64,000 nt of DNA from Cognatishimia sp. F0-27 (GTDB lineage Bacteria > Pseudomonadota > Alphaproteobacteria > Rhodobacterales > Rhodobacteraceae), in contig NZ_JAFMPQ010000023.1 in NCBI RefSeq assembly GCF_020667845.1, forward strand, positions 1-64,000. Direction: 5' to 3'. A program made the translations under genes and the position numbers. The notes under the pieces are model-generated. The model did no database searches. It had not been told where the DNA came from and saw nothing but the letters and a program-made list of their open reading frames with translations. This document shows, in pieces, positions 18,886 through 27,595 of this stretch. The number at the start of each line of letters is the position of its first letter. The stretch's first letter is position 1.

Positions 18886-20970
18886 ATGGCAGATACCTAT
18901 GACGGACCCATTCTCGAGATCGACAGACTTTCGATTTCGTTTTTTACCCGCCTGCGCGAGATCCCCGCGGTGATGGACTTCTCGGTTGCGGTGCAGCCGG
19001 GCGAGGCCGTTGGACTTGTGGGCGAAAGCGGGTGTGGAAAATCCACCGTGGCGCTTGGCGTGATGCAGGATCTTGGCAAGAACGGCCGGATCGTCGGCGG
19101 ATCGATCAAGTTCAAGGGACGGGATCTTGGTGCGATGAGCGCCGATGAATTGCGCCAGATTCGCGGCTCGGAGATCGCGATGATCTATCAGGAGCCGATG
19201 GCAAGCCTGAACCCGGCGATGAAGATCGGCCGCCAGCTTATGGAAGTGCCGATGATCCATCGCGGATCGTCAGAGAAAGAGGCGTATGACAGGGCGTTGC
19301 AGGTGGTCACGGATGTGAAGCTGCCGGACCCCAAGCGCATTCTCGACAGCTACCCGCACCAGCTTTCAGGCGGACAGCAACAGCGGATCGTCATTGCCAT
19401 GGCGCTGATGGCGGAGCCGTCGCTGCTCATCCTCGATGAGCCGACCACCGCGCTCGATGTGACCGTCGAGGCCGCCGTGGTCGAGCTGGTCAAGGATCTC
19501 GGCAAGAAATACGGCACTTCGATGCTGTTCATCTCGCACAATCTCGGGCTGGTGCTGGAAACCTGCGACCGGCTCTGTGTCATGTATTCCGGCGAGGCGG
19601 TGGAGCGCGGCTCGATTGCCGATGTGTTCGACGAGATGCAGCACCCCTACACGCAGGCGCTGTTTCGCTCGATCCCGCTGCCCGGGGCTGACAAGAACGC
19701 GCGGCCCCTGCGCGCGATCCCCGGCAACTTCCCCCTGCCCCATGAGCGCCCGCAAGGCTGCAATTTTGGTCCGCGCTGCGACTATTTCGAAGCGGGCCGC
19801 TGCGATGTGGGCGATATTCCGATGGCGCAGGTGCCCGGCAACGACCGCCACGCCACGCGCTGCGTCAAGTTTCAGGAGATCGACTGGAAGGCGCCGATGG
19901 CGCTCGAGGCCACCAAGGAAAAGGGCGAGCCCGGCAAGGTTGTGCTGCGCATGGACAACCTCAAGAAATACTATGAGGTTGCGGCCAACGCGCTCTTTGG
20001 CAGTTCCGGCGAGACCAAGGTGGTGAAGGCCAACGAGACGCTCAGTTTCGAGGCGCGCGAAAGCGAGACACTGGCCATTGTCGGCGAGAGCGGTTGTGGC
20101 AAGTCGACCTTTGCCAAGGTGTTGATGGGGTTGGAGACCGCTACGGAGGGCGAGATCCTGCTCGACAACAAGCCCATCCAGAGCACAGCGATCGAGGATC
20201 GCGACACCAAGACCATTTCCGACATCCAGATGGTGTTCCAGAACCCCTTCGACACGCTCAACCCCTCCATGACGGTGGGGCGCCAGATCATGCGGGCGCT
20301 GGAGATCTTCGGGATCGGCGACAGCGAGGATGCGCGACGCAAGCGCATGCTGGAATTGCTTGACCTGGTGAAGCTGCCCCGCGCCTTTGCCGATCGCATG
20401 CCGCGCCAGCTTTCAGGGGGCCAGAAACAGCGTGTGGGCATCGCGCGGGCCTTTGCGGGGGATGCGCGGATCGTCGTCGCGGATGAACCGGTTTCCGCGC
20501 TCGACGTGTCGGTGCAGGCCGCGGTGACCGATCTGCTGATGGAGATCCAGCGCGAGCACAAGACCACCCTGCTCTTTATCAGCCACGATCTGAGCATCGT
20601 GCGCTACCTGAGCGACCGGGTGATGGTGATGTATCTCGGCCATGTGGTGGAGCTTGGCACCACGGACCAGGTTTTTGCGCCGCCCTACCATCCTTACACC
20701 GAGGCGCTCCTGTCGGCTGTGCCGATTGCCGACACCTCGGTCGAGAAGACGCATATCGTGCTTGAGGGCGACATCCCGTCGGCGATGAACCCGCCATCTG
20801 GGTGTCCCTTCCAGACCCGTTGCCGATGGAAGGACCGCGTGCCCGGCGGGCTTTGCGAGAGCGAGGTGCCCGCTCAGAAGACGCTCGCCGACGGCCATCA
20901 GATCAAGTGCCACCTGTCGGACGCCGTGCTGGCCGAGATGGATGCCGTGATCAAGGTGGCGGCAGAATAA
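18886..20970 (+). CDS. Fused double ATPase of a peptide-type ABC importer (DppD-DppF fusion)
   Basis: A 694-residue protein with two complete ABC domains that powers the importer. Domain 1 (about residues 5-330): Walker A GESGCGKST near 46, signature LSGGQQQ, Walker B LLILDEPTTALD, and an oligopeptide C-terminal cysteine motif (PQGCNFGPRCDYF). Domain 2 (about 350-690): Walker A GESGCGKST, signature LSGGQKQR, Walker B IVVADEPVSALD and PPSGCPFQTRCRW. The Cys motifs of both halves are intact and could bind an Fe-S cluster as in related OppD/DppD proteins. Fusion gives one gene in place of the usual dppD and dppF. GGGAGAGAG lies before the ATG. Confidence 0.95.
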   Translation: MADTYDGPILEIDRLSISFFTRLREIPAVMDFSVAVQPGEAVGLVGESGCGKSTVALGVMQDLGKNGRIVGGSIKFKGRDLGAMSADELRQIRGSEIAMIYQEPMASLNPAMKIGRQLMEVPMIHRGSSEKEAYDRALQVVTDVKLPDPKRILDSYPHQLSGGQQQRIVIAMALMAEPSLLILDEPTTALDVTVEAAVVELVKDLGKKYGTSMLFISHNLGLVLETCDRLCVMYSGEAVERGSIADVFDEMQHPYTQALFRSIPLPGADKNARPLRAIPGNFPLPHERPQGCNFGPRCDYFEAGRCDVGDIPMAQVPGNDRHATRCVKFQEIDWKAPMALEATKEKGEPGKVVLRMDNLKKYYEVAANALFGSSGETKVVKANETLSFEARESETLAIVGESGCGKSTFAKVLMGLETATEGEILLDNKPIQSTAIEDRDTKTISDIQMVFQNPFDTLNPSMTVGRQIMRALEIFGIGDSEDARRKRMLELLDLVKLPRAFADRMPRQLSGGQKQRVGIARAFAGDARIVVADEPVSALDVSVQAAVTDLLMEIQREHKTTLLFISHDLSIVRYLSDRVMVMYLGHVVELGTTDQVFAPPYHPYTEALLSAVPIADTSVEKTHIVLEGDIPSAMNPPSGCPFQTRCRWKDRVPGGLCESEVPAQKTLADGHQIKCHLSDAVLAEMDAVIKVAAE

Positions 20971-20997
20971 CCCCGCCGCGCCCGGTTCCGATCCGGC

Positions 20998-21525
20998 CTA
21001 TCCCGGCAGGTCCTGCCCACCGCGCAAGGTGGCGACGGGCACATCCACGGGCATGTTGGCAACGGCATCATCCGCCAGCGCGTTCACAAGGCGCGCATAG
21101 GTCTCGTTCTTGAGTGACGCGGCTTGGGCCGGTGTGAGGGGCGCCGTCTCTGCCGAGTCGAGCGGGGCTATGACAAAGGTCTTCTTGTAGCCATGAAGAC
21201 GCCCGCGGCCCTCCGTGTCGCGATACCGGATCTCCGCGCTCAGACGGCTTGTGGTGCTGGCATCGATTTCCGAAGGGCGTTCAGGCAGATCAAGGCTTGT
21301 GATGATCACCTGCATCTCGATCCCCTCATCGTCGATCTGCGGACGCAGGCGAAGAACAAGCGCATCGGATACGTCGCTTTCGAGCCCCGGATAAAACGCG
21401 GTCGGCGCGGCGGCTTCAAGGTCAACCGATACATCGATGGTTTCAACGGCCATCGACTGGCTCAGGCCGGGGGTGGCCACAAATGTGATCGCTGCGGCGA
21501 GGCTGTAAAGACTGTTGCGGACCAT
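20998..21525 (-). CDS. Secreted protein of unknown function (175 aa)
   Basis: The protein has a clear signal peptide (residues 1 to about 23, MVRNSLYSLAAAITF... ending GLSQS) and a mature region rich in Asp, Glu, Ala and Thr with alternating beta-like segments (IEMQVIITSLDL, RLSAEIRYRD). A near-repeated pattern VALVLRL/SAEIRY suggests a small beta-sandwich. I do not recognise a family. It is oriented against the ABC operon, stop to stop 27 bp apart, and could be co-transcribed with the transglycosylase 253 bp upstream. Periplasmic location is inferred from the signal. Confidence 0.7.
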   Translation of the reverse strand: MVRNSLYSLAAAITFVATPGLSQSMAVETIDVSVDLEAAAPTAFYPGLESDVSDALVLRLRPQIDDEGIEMQVIITSLDLPERPSEIDASTTSRLSAEIRYRDTEGRGRLHGYKKTFVIAPLDSAETAPLTPAQAASLKNETYARLVNALADDAVANMPVDVPVATLRGGQDLPG

Positions 21526-21688
21526 GATGTCTCATCCCTTTCTACCATTCGGTGTCGTGGGTGAGCAACGTCGAAGCGCGGGAATTGTTCCGTCCGGGAC
21601 AGATCCCGCGCCGCCCCGATGCGCTTGGCGGCCCTGGCGGGGCACGTCGGACAGGCGCATCGTCCGACACATCAGTGCGTGACGCCCC

Positions 21689-21773
21689 GCAGGAAAACTC
21701 TGTGGCGGAAAACACTGCGTCGGAAAGCTCTGCGTCGGAAAGCGCTGTGTCGGAAAACTCTGTGTCGGAAAAC
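21689..21773. repeat. 15-bp tandem repeat, five copies
   Basis: Five contiguous 15-bp units (consensus TCTGTGTCGGAAAAC) run from 21699 to 21773, with a partial unit before them. They begin 5 bp beyond the stop of the lytic transglycosylase gene and fill part of its 253-bp downstream gap. On the plus strand they read as Ser-Glu-Asn/Ser repeats, but the surrounding frame has no ribosome site and is not a credible gene. Confidence 0.85.
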
Positions 21774-21778
21774 GGGGG

Positions 21779-22384
21779 CTACTTGCCCCAGATGACCTTC
21801 ACGTAATTACGCGTTTCGCGGAAAGGCGGGATGCCCTTGTGCTTGAGCACGGCACCCGGTCCGGCGTTATAGGCCGCAAGCGCCAGCCGCCACGACCCGA
21901 ACTTGCGGTATTGCTGCTTGAGATAGCGCGCGCCGCCATCGAGGTTTTCGGCCGGGTCGTGCGGATCGACACCGAGTTCGCGCGCGGTGCCCGGCATCAG
22001 CTGTGCAAGGCCGATGGCGCCCTTGTGCGAGCGCGCCTTGGGGTTGAAGCGGCTTTCCTGATTCACGAGTCGCAAGAAGAGCCCTTCGGGGATGCCATGC
22101 CGGCGTGCAACGCCGCGGGCCATATCCGCATAGACGCCCTTGTAGCGTCCGCGATACTGTGGCGTCGGCCCTTCTTCGTCGTCATATTTCGTCGGGGTGA
22201 TGACCTTCGGCGGCTGCAAGCGCACGGAATTGTTGTATTGCCGCGCCGCGCGGGTGTCGAGAACCCGGGTCTGGCTGTCGAAGATCCGCGCGCGCCCGCT
22301 TGACGACAACACGTCAGCCAAGGCTGTCTCTCCGCTCAAGGCCATGATCAAGACCGAAGCGGCAACCAAACGTCCAGAAATCAT
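21779..22384 (-). CDS. Lytic transglycosylase, SLT domain
   Basis: A 201-residue exported murein lytic enzyme that cleaves the MurNAc-GlcNAc bond with anhydro-product formation. Residues 1 to about 24 are a signal peptide ([17 protein letters not shown]...). The SLT domain fills about 95-201: catalytic Glu in NQESRFNP, then [25 protein letters not shown] and [10 protein letters not shown]. The N-terminal 70 residues are a linker without recognised motif. The ATG at 22384 is chosen over a TTG six codons upstream. It is divergent from ssb, an arrangement often seen in this lineage. Confidence 0.93.
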   Translation of the reverse strand: MISGRLVAASVLIMALSGETALADVLSSSGRARIFDSQTRVLDTRAARQYNNSVRLQPPKVITPTKYDDEEGPTPQYRGRYKGVYADMARGVARRHGIPEGLFLRLVNQESRFNPKARSHKGAIGLAQLMPGTARELGVDPHDPAENLDGGARYLKQQYRKFGSWRLALAAYNAGPGAVLKHKGIPPFRETRNYVKVIWGK

Positions 22385-22434
22385 GAACTGCCCTGCCCAC
22401 AAAAAGTTTCGCGTACATTAAGGCAAAATTGTCC

Positions 22435-22487
22435 GGCTGACCACCCGCTTCGGTTCCCCCCCCGAATTGGGTGGTATAGGGTCAGCC
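22435..22487. promoter_or_regulatory. Long inverted repeat in the transglycosylase-ssb divergent region
   Basis: GGCTGAC (22435-22441) pairs with GTCAGCC (22481-22487), and inside it CCACCC (22441-22446) pairs with GGGTGG (22469-22474). It lies 35 bp before the ssb ATG. It could be an operator or an mRNA leader hairpin. I could not find a GTTC-N7-GTTC alphaproteobacterial LexA box here. Confidence 0.4.
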
Positions 22488-22521
22488 CCTAGACACGACA
22501 CGGGATTCGAAGGGAGAAACG

Positions 22522-23079
22522 ATGGCCGGTTCCGTCAACAAGGTGATCCTCATTGGCAATCTGGGTCGCGATCCGGAAGTGCGGTCCTTCCAGAACGGCG
22601 GCAAGGTGTGCAACCTGCGGATCGCCACCTCTGAAAACTGGAAGGATCGCAACACCGGCGAACGCCGGGAACGGACTGAATGGCACACTGTGGCCATCTT
22701 CAACGAGAACCTGGTCCGCCTCGCCGAGCAATACCTTCGCAAAGGCTCCAAGGTCTATATCGAGGGCAAGCTGGAGACCCGGAAATGGCAGGACCAGTCC
22801 GGTCAGGACCGGTATTCCACGGAAGTTGTGCTGCGCCCCTACGCTGGCGAAATGACCTTCCTTGACGGGCGCGACGGCGGCGGTGGCGGCGGTGGCGGTT
22901 ATGGCGGCGGGGGCTCCGGCGGCTATGGCGGTGGCGGTGGCGACTACGGCGGTGGCGGTGGCGGCGGCTACGACGAAGGCGGCGGCTACGGGGGCGGCGG
23001 CTCCGGCGGTGGTTCCGGTGGCGGCTCTGGCCCGTCGCGCGCACCGTCCCGCGATATCGACGACGAGATCCCGTTCTGA
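22522..23079 (+). CDS. ssb: Single-stranded DNA-binding protein
   Basis: SSB coats single-stranded DNA in replication and repair. The 185-residue protein has an OB fold at residues 1-110 ([36 protein letters not shown]), a glycine-rich linker of about 55 residues (118-173, mostly GGG/Y/S) and the acidic partner-binding tip DIDDEIPF. The linker is the tandem GGC-rich stretch 22877-23035. A ribosome site GGGAGAAA precedes the ATG, and a strong terminator lies 60 bp after the stop, so ssb is likely monocistronic. Confidence 0.97.
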   Translation: MAGSVNKVILIGNLGRDPEVRSFQNGGKVCNLRIATSENWKDRNTGERRERTEWHTVAIFNENLVRLAEQYLRKGSKVYIEGKLETRKWQDQSGQDRYSTEVVLRPYAGEMTFLDGRDGGGGGGGGYGGGGSGGYGGGGGDYGGGGGGGYDEGGGYGGGGSGGGSGGGSGPSRAPSRDIDDEIPF

Positions 23080-23139
23080 GCCGACCCGCTCGCAATCCGC
23101 GCCGCGATCGCTGTCACGGCGCGCCACAAAACCAACACG

Positions 23140-23167
23140 GCCGTGCCCGACAAGGGCGCGGCTTTTT
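23140..23167 (+). terminator. Rho-independent terminator of ssb
   Basis: GCCGTGCCC (23140-23148), loop GACAA, GGGCGCGGC (23154-23162), then TTTTT. The stem is nine base pairs with one U-G wobble. Confidence 0.88.
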
Positions 23168-23417
23168 CCTGTCCGGGCATGCCCGGTGATGCGCCGGCCC
23201 CCTGCCCGTCCCCCGCGCCGATCACTGCGTCGATCACCGCAAAGATCACCGCGCCGACCCGATCCGGCGCACAATCGGTCACAGCAACCGTCCGCAATCC
23301 GGAATCTTGCCCGCGCGGCGTCAAAACGGCTTGCCAGATCTCGCCGCGCACGGTCTCATGGACCCAATCAAGAGCAGCCCGCAACGACGGGACCACAGGT
23401 AATGACGGAGGCCCAGC
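23168..23417. other. Gene-free stretch between the ssb terminator and the CoA-transferase gene
   Basis: Together with the terminator this gap is 338 bp. I see no credible reading frame on either strand. There are loose repeats of GATCACYGC near 23218-23255. The only clear signal is ACGGAGG at 23405-23411, the ribosome site of the next gene. Confidence 0.5.
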
Positions 23418-24581
23418 ATGGCCCAACCGCTCGATGGGATAACCATTGTCGATCTCACGCATGTCCTTGCCGGACCGTTTTGCACCATGACGCTGTCGGA
23501 TCTCGGCGCGCAGGTGATCAAGGTCGAACGCCCCGGACAGGGCGATGACACCCGCGCCTTCCCGCCATTCAAGGACGGAAAGTCGGCCTATTTCGCGGCC
23601 ATCAACCACGGCAAGAAATCCATCGCGCTGGATCTGCATGCCGAGGCGGATCGGGAGATCTTTGACGCAATCTTGTCGCAGGCCGACGTGCTTGTCGAAA
23701 ACTTCCGCCCCGGCGTGATGGAGCGCTTGGGCTATGGCTGGGAGGACCTGCACGCGGCCTTGCCGCATCTGGTTTACGGGGCCGTTTCCGGATTTGGGCA
23801 CACCGGCCCCGATTCCAAACGCCCCGCCTATGACATGGTGGTGCAGGCCCGCGGCGGCGTGATGTCGATCACCGGCGAGAAAAACCGTGAGCCGGTGCGC
23901 GTCGGGGCCTCTATCGGCGACATCGTGGCCGGCATGTTTCTCGCTCAGGGCGTGCTGGCCGCCCTGCTGGACCGGGAACGCACCGGGCTCGGGCGCAAGG
24001 TCGACGTGTCGATGCTCGACTCGCAACTGGCGATTCTGGAACATGCGATCGCGATCAGCACCGTGACCGGCAAACCGCCCCAACGCAGTGGGGCGCGCCA
24101 TCCCAGCATTGCGCCCTTCGAGACCTTTCACGCTTCCGACGGGCTTTTCGTGATCGCCGCAGGAAACGACAAGCTCTTTGAAAAGCTCTGCGTCGCGATG
24201 AACCTGCCGCTGGCGGATGATCCGCGTTTTGCCACCAATGCGGCGCGGGTCAAGAACGCGCGGCTGCTCAAGCGGTTGATCGAAGCGGTGACCATCGACC
24301 AGACCGCGGCGAGCTGGATTGCGCGTCTGACCGCCGCGGGAATCCCCACCGGGCCGATCCAGAACATCGATCAGGTGATGAAGGATCCCCAGATCCTGGC
24401 GCGCAACATGGTTGTGGACGTGCTCGATATCAACGGGCGCGCGGCATACAAGGCCGCGGGCAACCCGATCAAGCTGTCCGACGCGCCGGATCCGACCTGT
24501 CGGCGCCCCGCTCCCGATCTCGATGCAAACCGGGGCGAAATCATGCGGTGGCTGAGCGAAACCGCGTCAAAAGGGGCATAG
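23418..24581 (+). CDS. CaiB/BaiF family (class III) CoA-transferase
   Basis: Class III enzymes move CoA between carboxylic acids. The 387-residue protein has the N-terminal GITIVDLTHVLAGPFCTMTLSDLGAQVIKVE, the core YDMVVQARGG with the likely catalytic Asp139, and the C-terminal GIPTGPIQNIDQV region. It follows a GGAGG ribosome site. No acyl-CoA dehydrogenase or partner gene is adjacent, so the substrate acid is unknown; succinyl-, formyl- and carnitine-type enzymes share this signature. Confidence 0.93.
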   Translation: MAQPLDGITIVDLTHVLAGPFCTMTLSDLGAQVIKVERPGQGDDTRAFPPFKDGKSAYFAAINHGKKSIALDLHAEADREIFDAILSQADVLVENFRPGVMERLGYGWEDLHAALPHLVYGAVSGFGHTGPDSKRPAYDMVVQARGGVMSITGEKNREPVRVGASIGDIVAGMFLAQGVLAALLDRERTGLGRKVDVSMLDSQLAILEHAIAISTVTGKPPQRSGARHPSIAPFETFHASDGLFVIAAGNDKLFEKLCVAMNLPLADDPRFATNAARVKNARLLKRLIEAVTIDQTAASWIARLTAAGIPTGPIQNIDQVMKDPQILARNMVVDVLDINGRAAYKAAGNPIKLSDAPDPTCRRPAPDLDANRGEIMRWLSETASKGA

Positions 24582-24622
24582 GCCCGGCAGGATATGCGCC
24601 CGGCAAGGGGGGCGTTGCCGCG

Positions 24623-24935
24623 GCCCGACCACGCCGAGCCGCTCCTGAGGCCGGCCATGCGCCCTAAACTCACGCGCCACGGACCACAATCGCACAGATC
24701 GAATCCGTCATGCGTCCAGACCACCCCGAGCCGACCTTCCGACGGGCCAAGCGCGCTCACCTCGCGCGCCACGGCCCCGCAATCCCGCCCAACACATCCC
24801 CGAAGAGGCCCGACCACGGCGAGCCGACCTTCCGACGGGCCAAGCGCCCTCACCGCGCGCACCACGGCCCCGCAACCGCGCCTAGCACATCCCCGGAGAG
24901 GCCCGACCATGCCGAGCCGCCCTACAGGCGGACCT
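24623..24935. repeat. 93-bp tandem repeat, about 3.4 copies
   Basis: The 505-bp gap between the CoA-transferase and RACo-like genes holds a degenerate array with period 93: the phrase GAGCCG recurs at 24635, 24728, 24821 and 24914, and CCGACCTTCCGACGGGCCAA at 24731 and 24824. The two middle copies are most alike; the outer ones have diverged. Because 93 is a multiple of three, long open frames appear on both strands with 31-residue repeats, but none has a ribosome site or known motif. No gene was accepted here. Confidence 0.85.
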
Positions 24936-25086
24936 TGTCGACTTGGCCTGCGGGTCGGAGCGCCGCCAAAGCGCCAATGAACCCCGTCATGACGTCTTCT
25001 TGTGCCGGTATGTCGCGACCCGGCCTTTAACTTGCGACCAGTTCCCCTATCCTCCCGCACATCTCAGAGTTCTGTACGGAAACCCC

Positions 25087-27141
25087 ATGTCCAGCGATCC
25101 CCTCGTCGTCTTTACCCCGTCCGGCAAACGCGGCCGGTTTCCCGTCGGCACGCCGGTGCTCACAGCCGCGCGTCAACTCGGGGTCGATCTCGATTCCGTC
25201 TGCGGCGGACGGGGGATCTGTTCGAAATGCCAGATCACCCCGTCTTACGGCGCGTTTCCCAAGCACGGTCTGACGGTCGCGTCCGATGCGCTCTCCAAAT
25301 GGAATGCCGTCGAGGCGCGCTATGACGAAAAACGCGGGCTCAAACCCGGGCGGCGACTCGGCTGTCAGGCGAAAATCGAGGGCGATGTGGTCATCGACGT
25401 GCCTGCCGAAAGCCAGGTGCACCGGCAGGTCGTGCGCAAGGAAGCCACCGCGCGCGCGATCCAAATGGATCCCGCCACGCGGCTCTATTTCATCGAGGTC
25501 GACGAACCCGACATGCACGAACCCACGGGCGACCTCGAGCGGGTCGCCCGGGCGCTGCGCGACCAGTGGGACATCGCTTCGGTCGGCATCGCCTTCCCTG
25601 TCCTTTCGCGTCTGCAGACCATCCTGCGCAAGGGCGGCTGGCGGATCACGGTTGCGCTGCACAGCGCCACCGAGGGCAGCGCGCCGAAAATCGTCGCCGC
25701 CTGGCCCGGCCTGCATGAGGGCGGGCTTTTCGGGCTCGCGATCGACCTCGGCTCGACCACCATCGCCGCCCATCTCACCGATCTCGATACCGGGGCGGTC
25801 GTGGCATCGCAGGGCCTCATGAACCCTCAGATCCGCTTTGGCGAAGACCTGATGAGCCGGGTGTCTTACGCCATGATGAACCCGGGCGGCGATCAGGAAA
25901 TGACTCGCACCGTGCGCGAGGCGATCGACACGCTGACCGCGGCCATTGCCGAAGAGGCCGGGATCACCCCCGAGCTCATTCTCGAGGCTGTCTTTGTATG
26001 CAATCCGGTGATGCACCACCTCCTCATCGGGATCGACCCTGTAGAGCTTGGACAGGCACCCTTTGCGCTGGCAACATCGTCGTCGATGACGCTGAGCGCG
26101 GCGGAGCTGTCGCTTGGCATCCTGCCCGCCGCGGCACAGATCTACATCCTGCCCTGCATCGCAGGCCATGTGGGGGCCGATGCCGCAGCCGTGGCGCTGT
26201 CCGAACAACCGGGTCAAAGCCCCGATCTCGCCCTGATCGTCGATGTGGGTACCAACGCGGAAATCCTGCTTGGCGACACCGAGCGCGTGCTCGCCTGTTC
26301 CTCGCCGACAGGCCCGGCCTTCGAAGGCGCGCAGATCAGCGCCGGCCAGCGCGCAGCACCCGGCGCCATCGAAGCGATCCGCATCGATCCGGTGACCAAA
26401 GCCCCGCGGTTCCGCGTCATCGGCTGTCCGCTCTGGTCGGACGAGGACGGGTTCTGGGAGGCGGTGGCCAGCACCGGGATCACCGGCATCTGCGGCTCCG
26501 GGATCATCGAGGCGGTCGCCGAACTGCGCATTGCCGGGCTGATGGATCCCTCGGGACTGATCGGATCGGCGGAGCAGACCGGCACGGATCGCTGCGTGGC
26601 CGAAGGGCGCACCCATGCCTACCTGATCCATGATGCCAGCGCCGATGGCGGGCCGCGCATCACCGTCACCCAGGGCGACATCCGTGCGATCCAGCTCGCA
26701 AAATCGGCGCTCTACGCGGGCGCGCGGCTGCTGATGGATGAGCGTGGCGTCGACAAGGTCGACCGCGTGGTGCTTGCCGGCGCCTTCGGCGCGCATATCT
26801 CGCCGCTGCACGCGATGGTGCTTGGAATGATCCCGGACGTACCGCTCGAAAAGGTCACCTCCGCGGGCAACGCCGCGGGCACCGGCGCGCGCATTGCCCT
26901 GTGCAACAAGGCCGCCCGGCGGGAGATCGAGCGCATGGTGGGAGAGATCAGCAAGATCGAAACCGCCATCGAGCCGCGCTTTCAGGAACATTTTGTCGCC
27001 GCGAACGCGATCCCCCACGCGACCGACCCGTTCCCGGAGCTTTCCGCCATCGTCACGTTGCCTTCCGTGAGCTTCAACCAGGGCGGGGGCGATCCCGGCG
27101 CGACGGGCGGGCGCAGGCGCAGGCGACGCAGCCCGGCCTGA
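25087..27141 (+). CDS. Ferredoxin/ASKHA-domain protein, RACo-like (DUF4445 family)
   Basis: The 684-residue protein joins an N-terminal 2Fe-2S ferredoxin (Cys39, Cys45, Cys48, Cys93 in CGGRGICSKC and LGCQAK) to a C-terminal ASKHA ATPase region (about 215-650; FGLAIDLGSTTIAAHLTD, LALIVDVGTNAEILLGD, VLAGAFGAHISP). Characterised relatives use ATP to reactivate oxidised corrinoid methyl-carrier proteins. No corrinoid protein or methyltransferase gene is next to it in this window, so its partner must lie elsewhere. The ATG at 25087 is where family similarity begins. A basic, Gly/Arg-rich tail (GGGDPGATGGRRRRRR) ends the protein. Confidence 0.9.
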   Translation: MSSDPLVVFTPSGKRGRFPVGTPVLTAARQLGVDLDSVCGGRGICSKCQITPSYGAFPKHGLTVASDALSKWNAVEARYDEKRGLKPGRRLGCQAKIEGDVVIDVPAESQVHRQVVRKEATARAIQMDPATRLYFIEVDEPDMHEPTGDLERVARALRDQWDIASVGIAFPVLSRLQTILRKGGWRITVALHSATEGSAPKIVAAWPGLHEGGLFGLAIDLGSTTIAAHLTDLDTGAVVASQGLMNPQIRFGEDLMSRVSYAMMNPGGDQEMTRTVREAIDTLTAAIAEEAGITPELILEAVFVCNPVMHHLLIGIDPVELGQAPFALATSSSMTLSAAELSLGILPAAAQIYILPCIAGHVGADAAAVALSEQPGQSPDLALIVDVGTNAEILLGDTERVLACSSPTGPAFEGAQISAGQRAAPGAIEAIRIDPVTKAPRFRVIGCPLWSDEDGFWEAVASTGITGICGSGIIEAVAELRIAGLMDPSGLIGSAEQTGTDRCVAEGRTHAYLIHDASADGGPRITVTQGDIRAIQLAKSALYAGARLLMDERGVDKVDRVVLAGAFGAHISPLHAMVLGMIPDVPLEKVTSAGNAAGTGARIALCNKAARREIERMVGEISKIETAIEPRFQEHFVAANAIPHATDPFPELSAIVTLPSVSFNQGGGDPGATGGRRRRRRSPA

Positions 27142-27186
27142 GACAGGCCGCGCCCGTCTTGGCTCCAAAGACGCGCGAATGGGGTC

Positions 27187-27215
27187 TTGACGACGACGCG
27201 CTTGCCGGATTACTC
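27187..27215 (+). promoter_or_regulatory. Promoter of tRNA-Gly
   Basis: TTGACG (27187-27192), 17-base spacer, TTACTC (27210-27215). Transcription would begin near 27222, about 6 bases before the mature tRNA. Confidence 0.6.
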
Positions 27216-27227
27216 GACAACGCAGCG

Positions 27228-27301
27228 GCGGGTATGGTGAAAAGGTATCACGCGAGCTTCCCAAGCTTAAGTTACGGGTTCGATTCCCGTTACCCGCTCC
27301 A
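27228..27301 (+). tRNA. tRNA-Gly, anticodon CCC
   Basis: The acceptor stem GCGGGTA (27228-27234) pairs with TACCCGC (27291-27297), followed by T and an encoded CCA. The D-stem is GTGA/TCAC and the T-arm ACGGG-TTCGATT-CCCGT. The anticodon loop TTCCCAA places CCC at 27260-27262. The anticodon stem has a C-A mismatch at its outermost pair (CGAGC against GCTTA), odd but not fatal. It decodes GGG. No terminator is obvious downstream. Confidence 0.95.
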
Positions 27302-27595
27302 GCTTTTCCGTAAACACGCTGATCCGCCGGTGCCCGGGCTCGACCTCGCGCGCGGTCTGTCGCGTGCGACCGAGGCGGATAAAGCGGGTCAAACCACGGA
27401 CAAAACGCGCAACCGGCTCGTGAAATTGTGCGCGTCCGACGTCAATCCCGGCGGGAGACGACGCGCGCCAAGCCAGAGCGCGCCGTCTGTGACTCCGTCT
27501 GACCGGAACAATTCCCGGCACTTGCCGTTGCACCTGCTGACAATTCCGAAATCACGCTACGTTGAGCGAAGCCGCCAAATTTTCTGGAGCTTTCC

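Noticed and set aside
21552-21806. 84-residue Ser/Glu/Asn-repeat protein on the plus strand
   Set aside because: It arises from the 15-bp minisatellite, runs into the transglycosylase gene on the other strand and has no supporting signals.
22435-22487. LexA (SOS) box in front of ssb
   Set aside because: No GTTC-N7-GTTC motif is present; only an inverted repeat of unknown meaning was kept.
23140-23417. Further small RNA or gene between ssb and the CoA-transferase
   Set aside because: Apart from the ssb terminator no promoter-like pair or stable second hairpin with a T-run was seen.
24594-24980. 128-residue repetitive frame (and its antisense counterpart) in the 93-bp array
   Set aside because: No ribosome site, no known motif, Arg/Pro composition typical of GC-rich noncoding sequence, and the period divisible by three explains the open frame.
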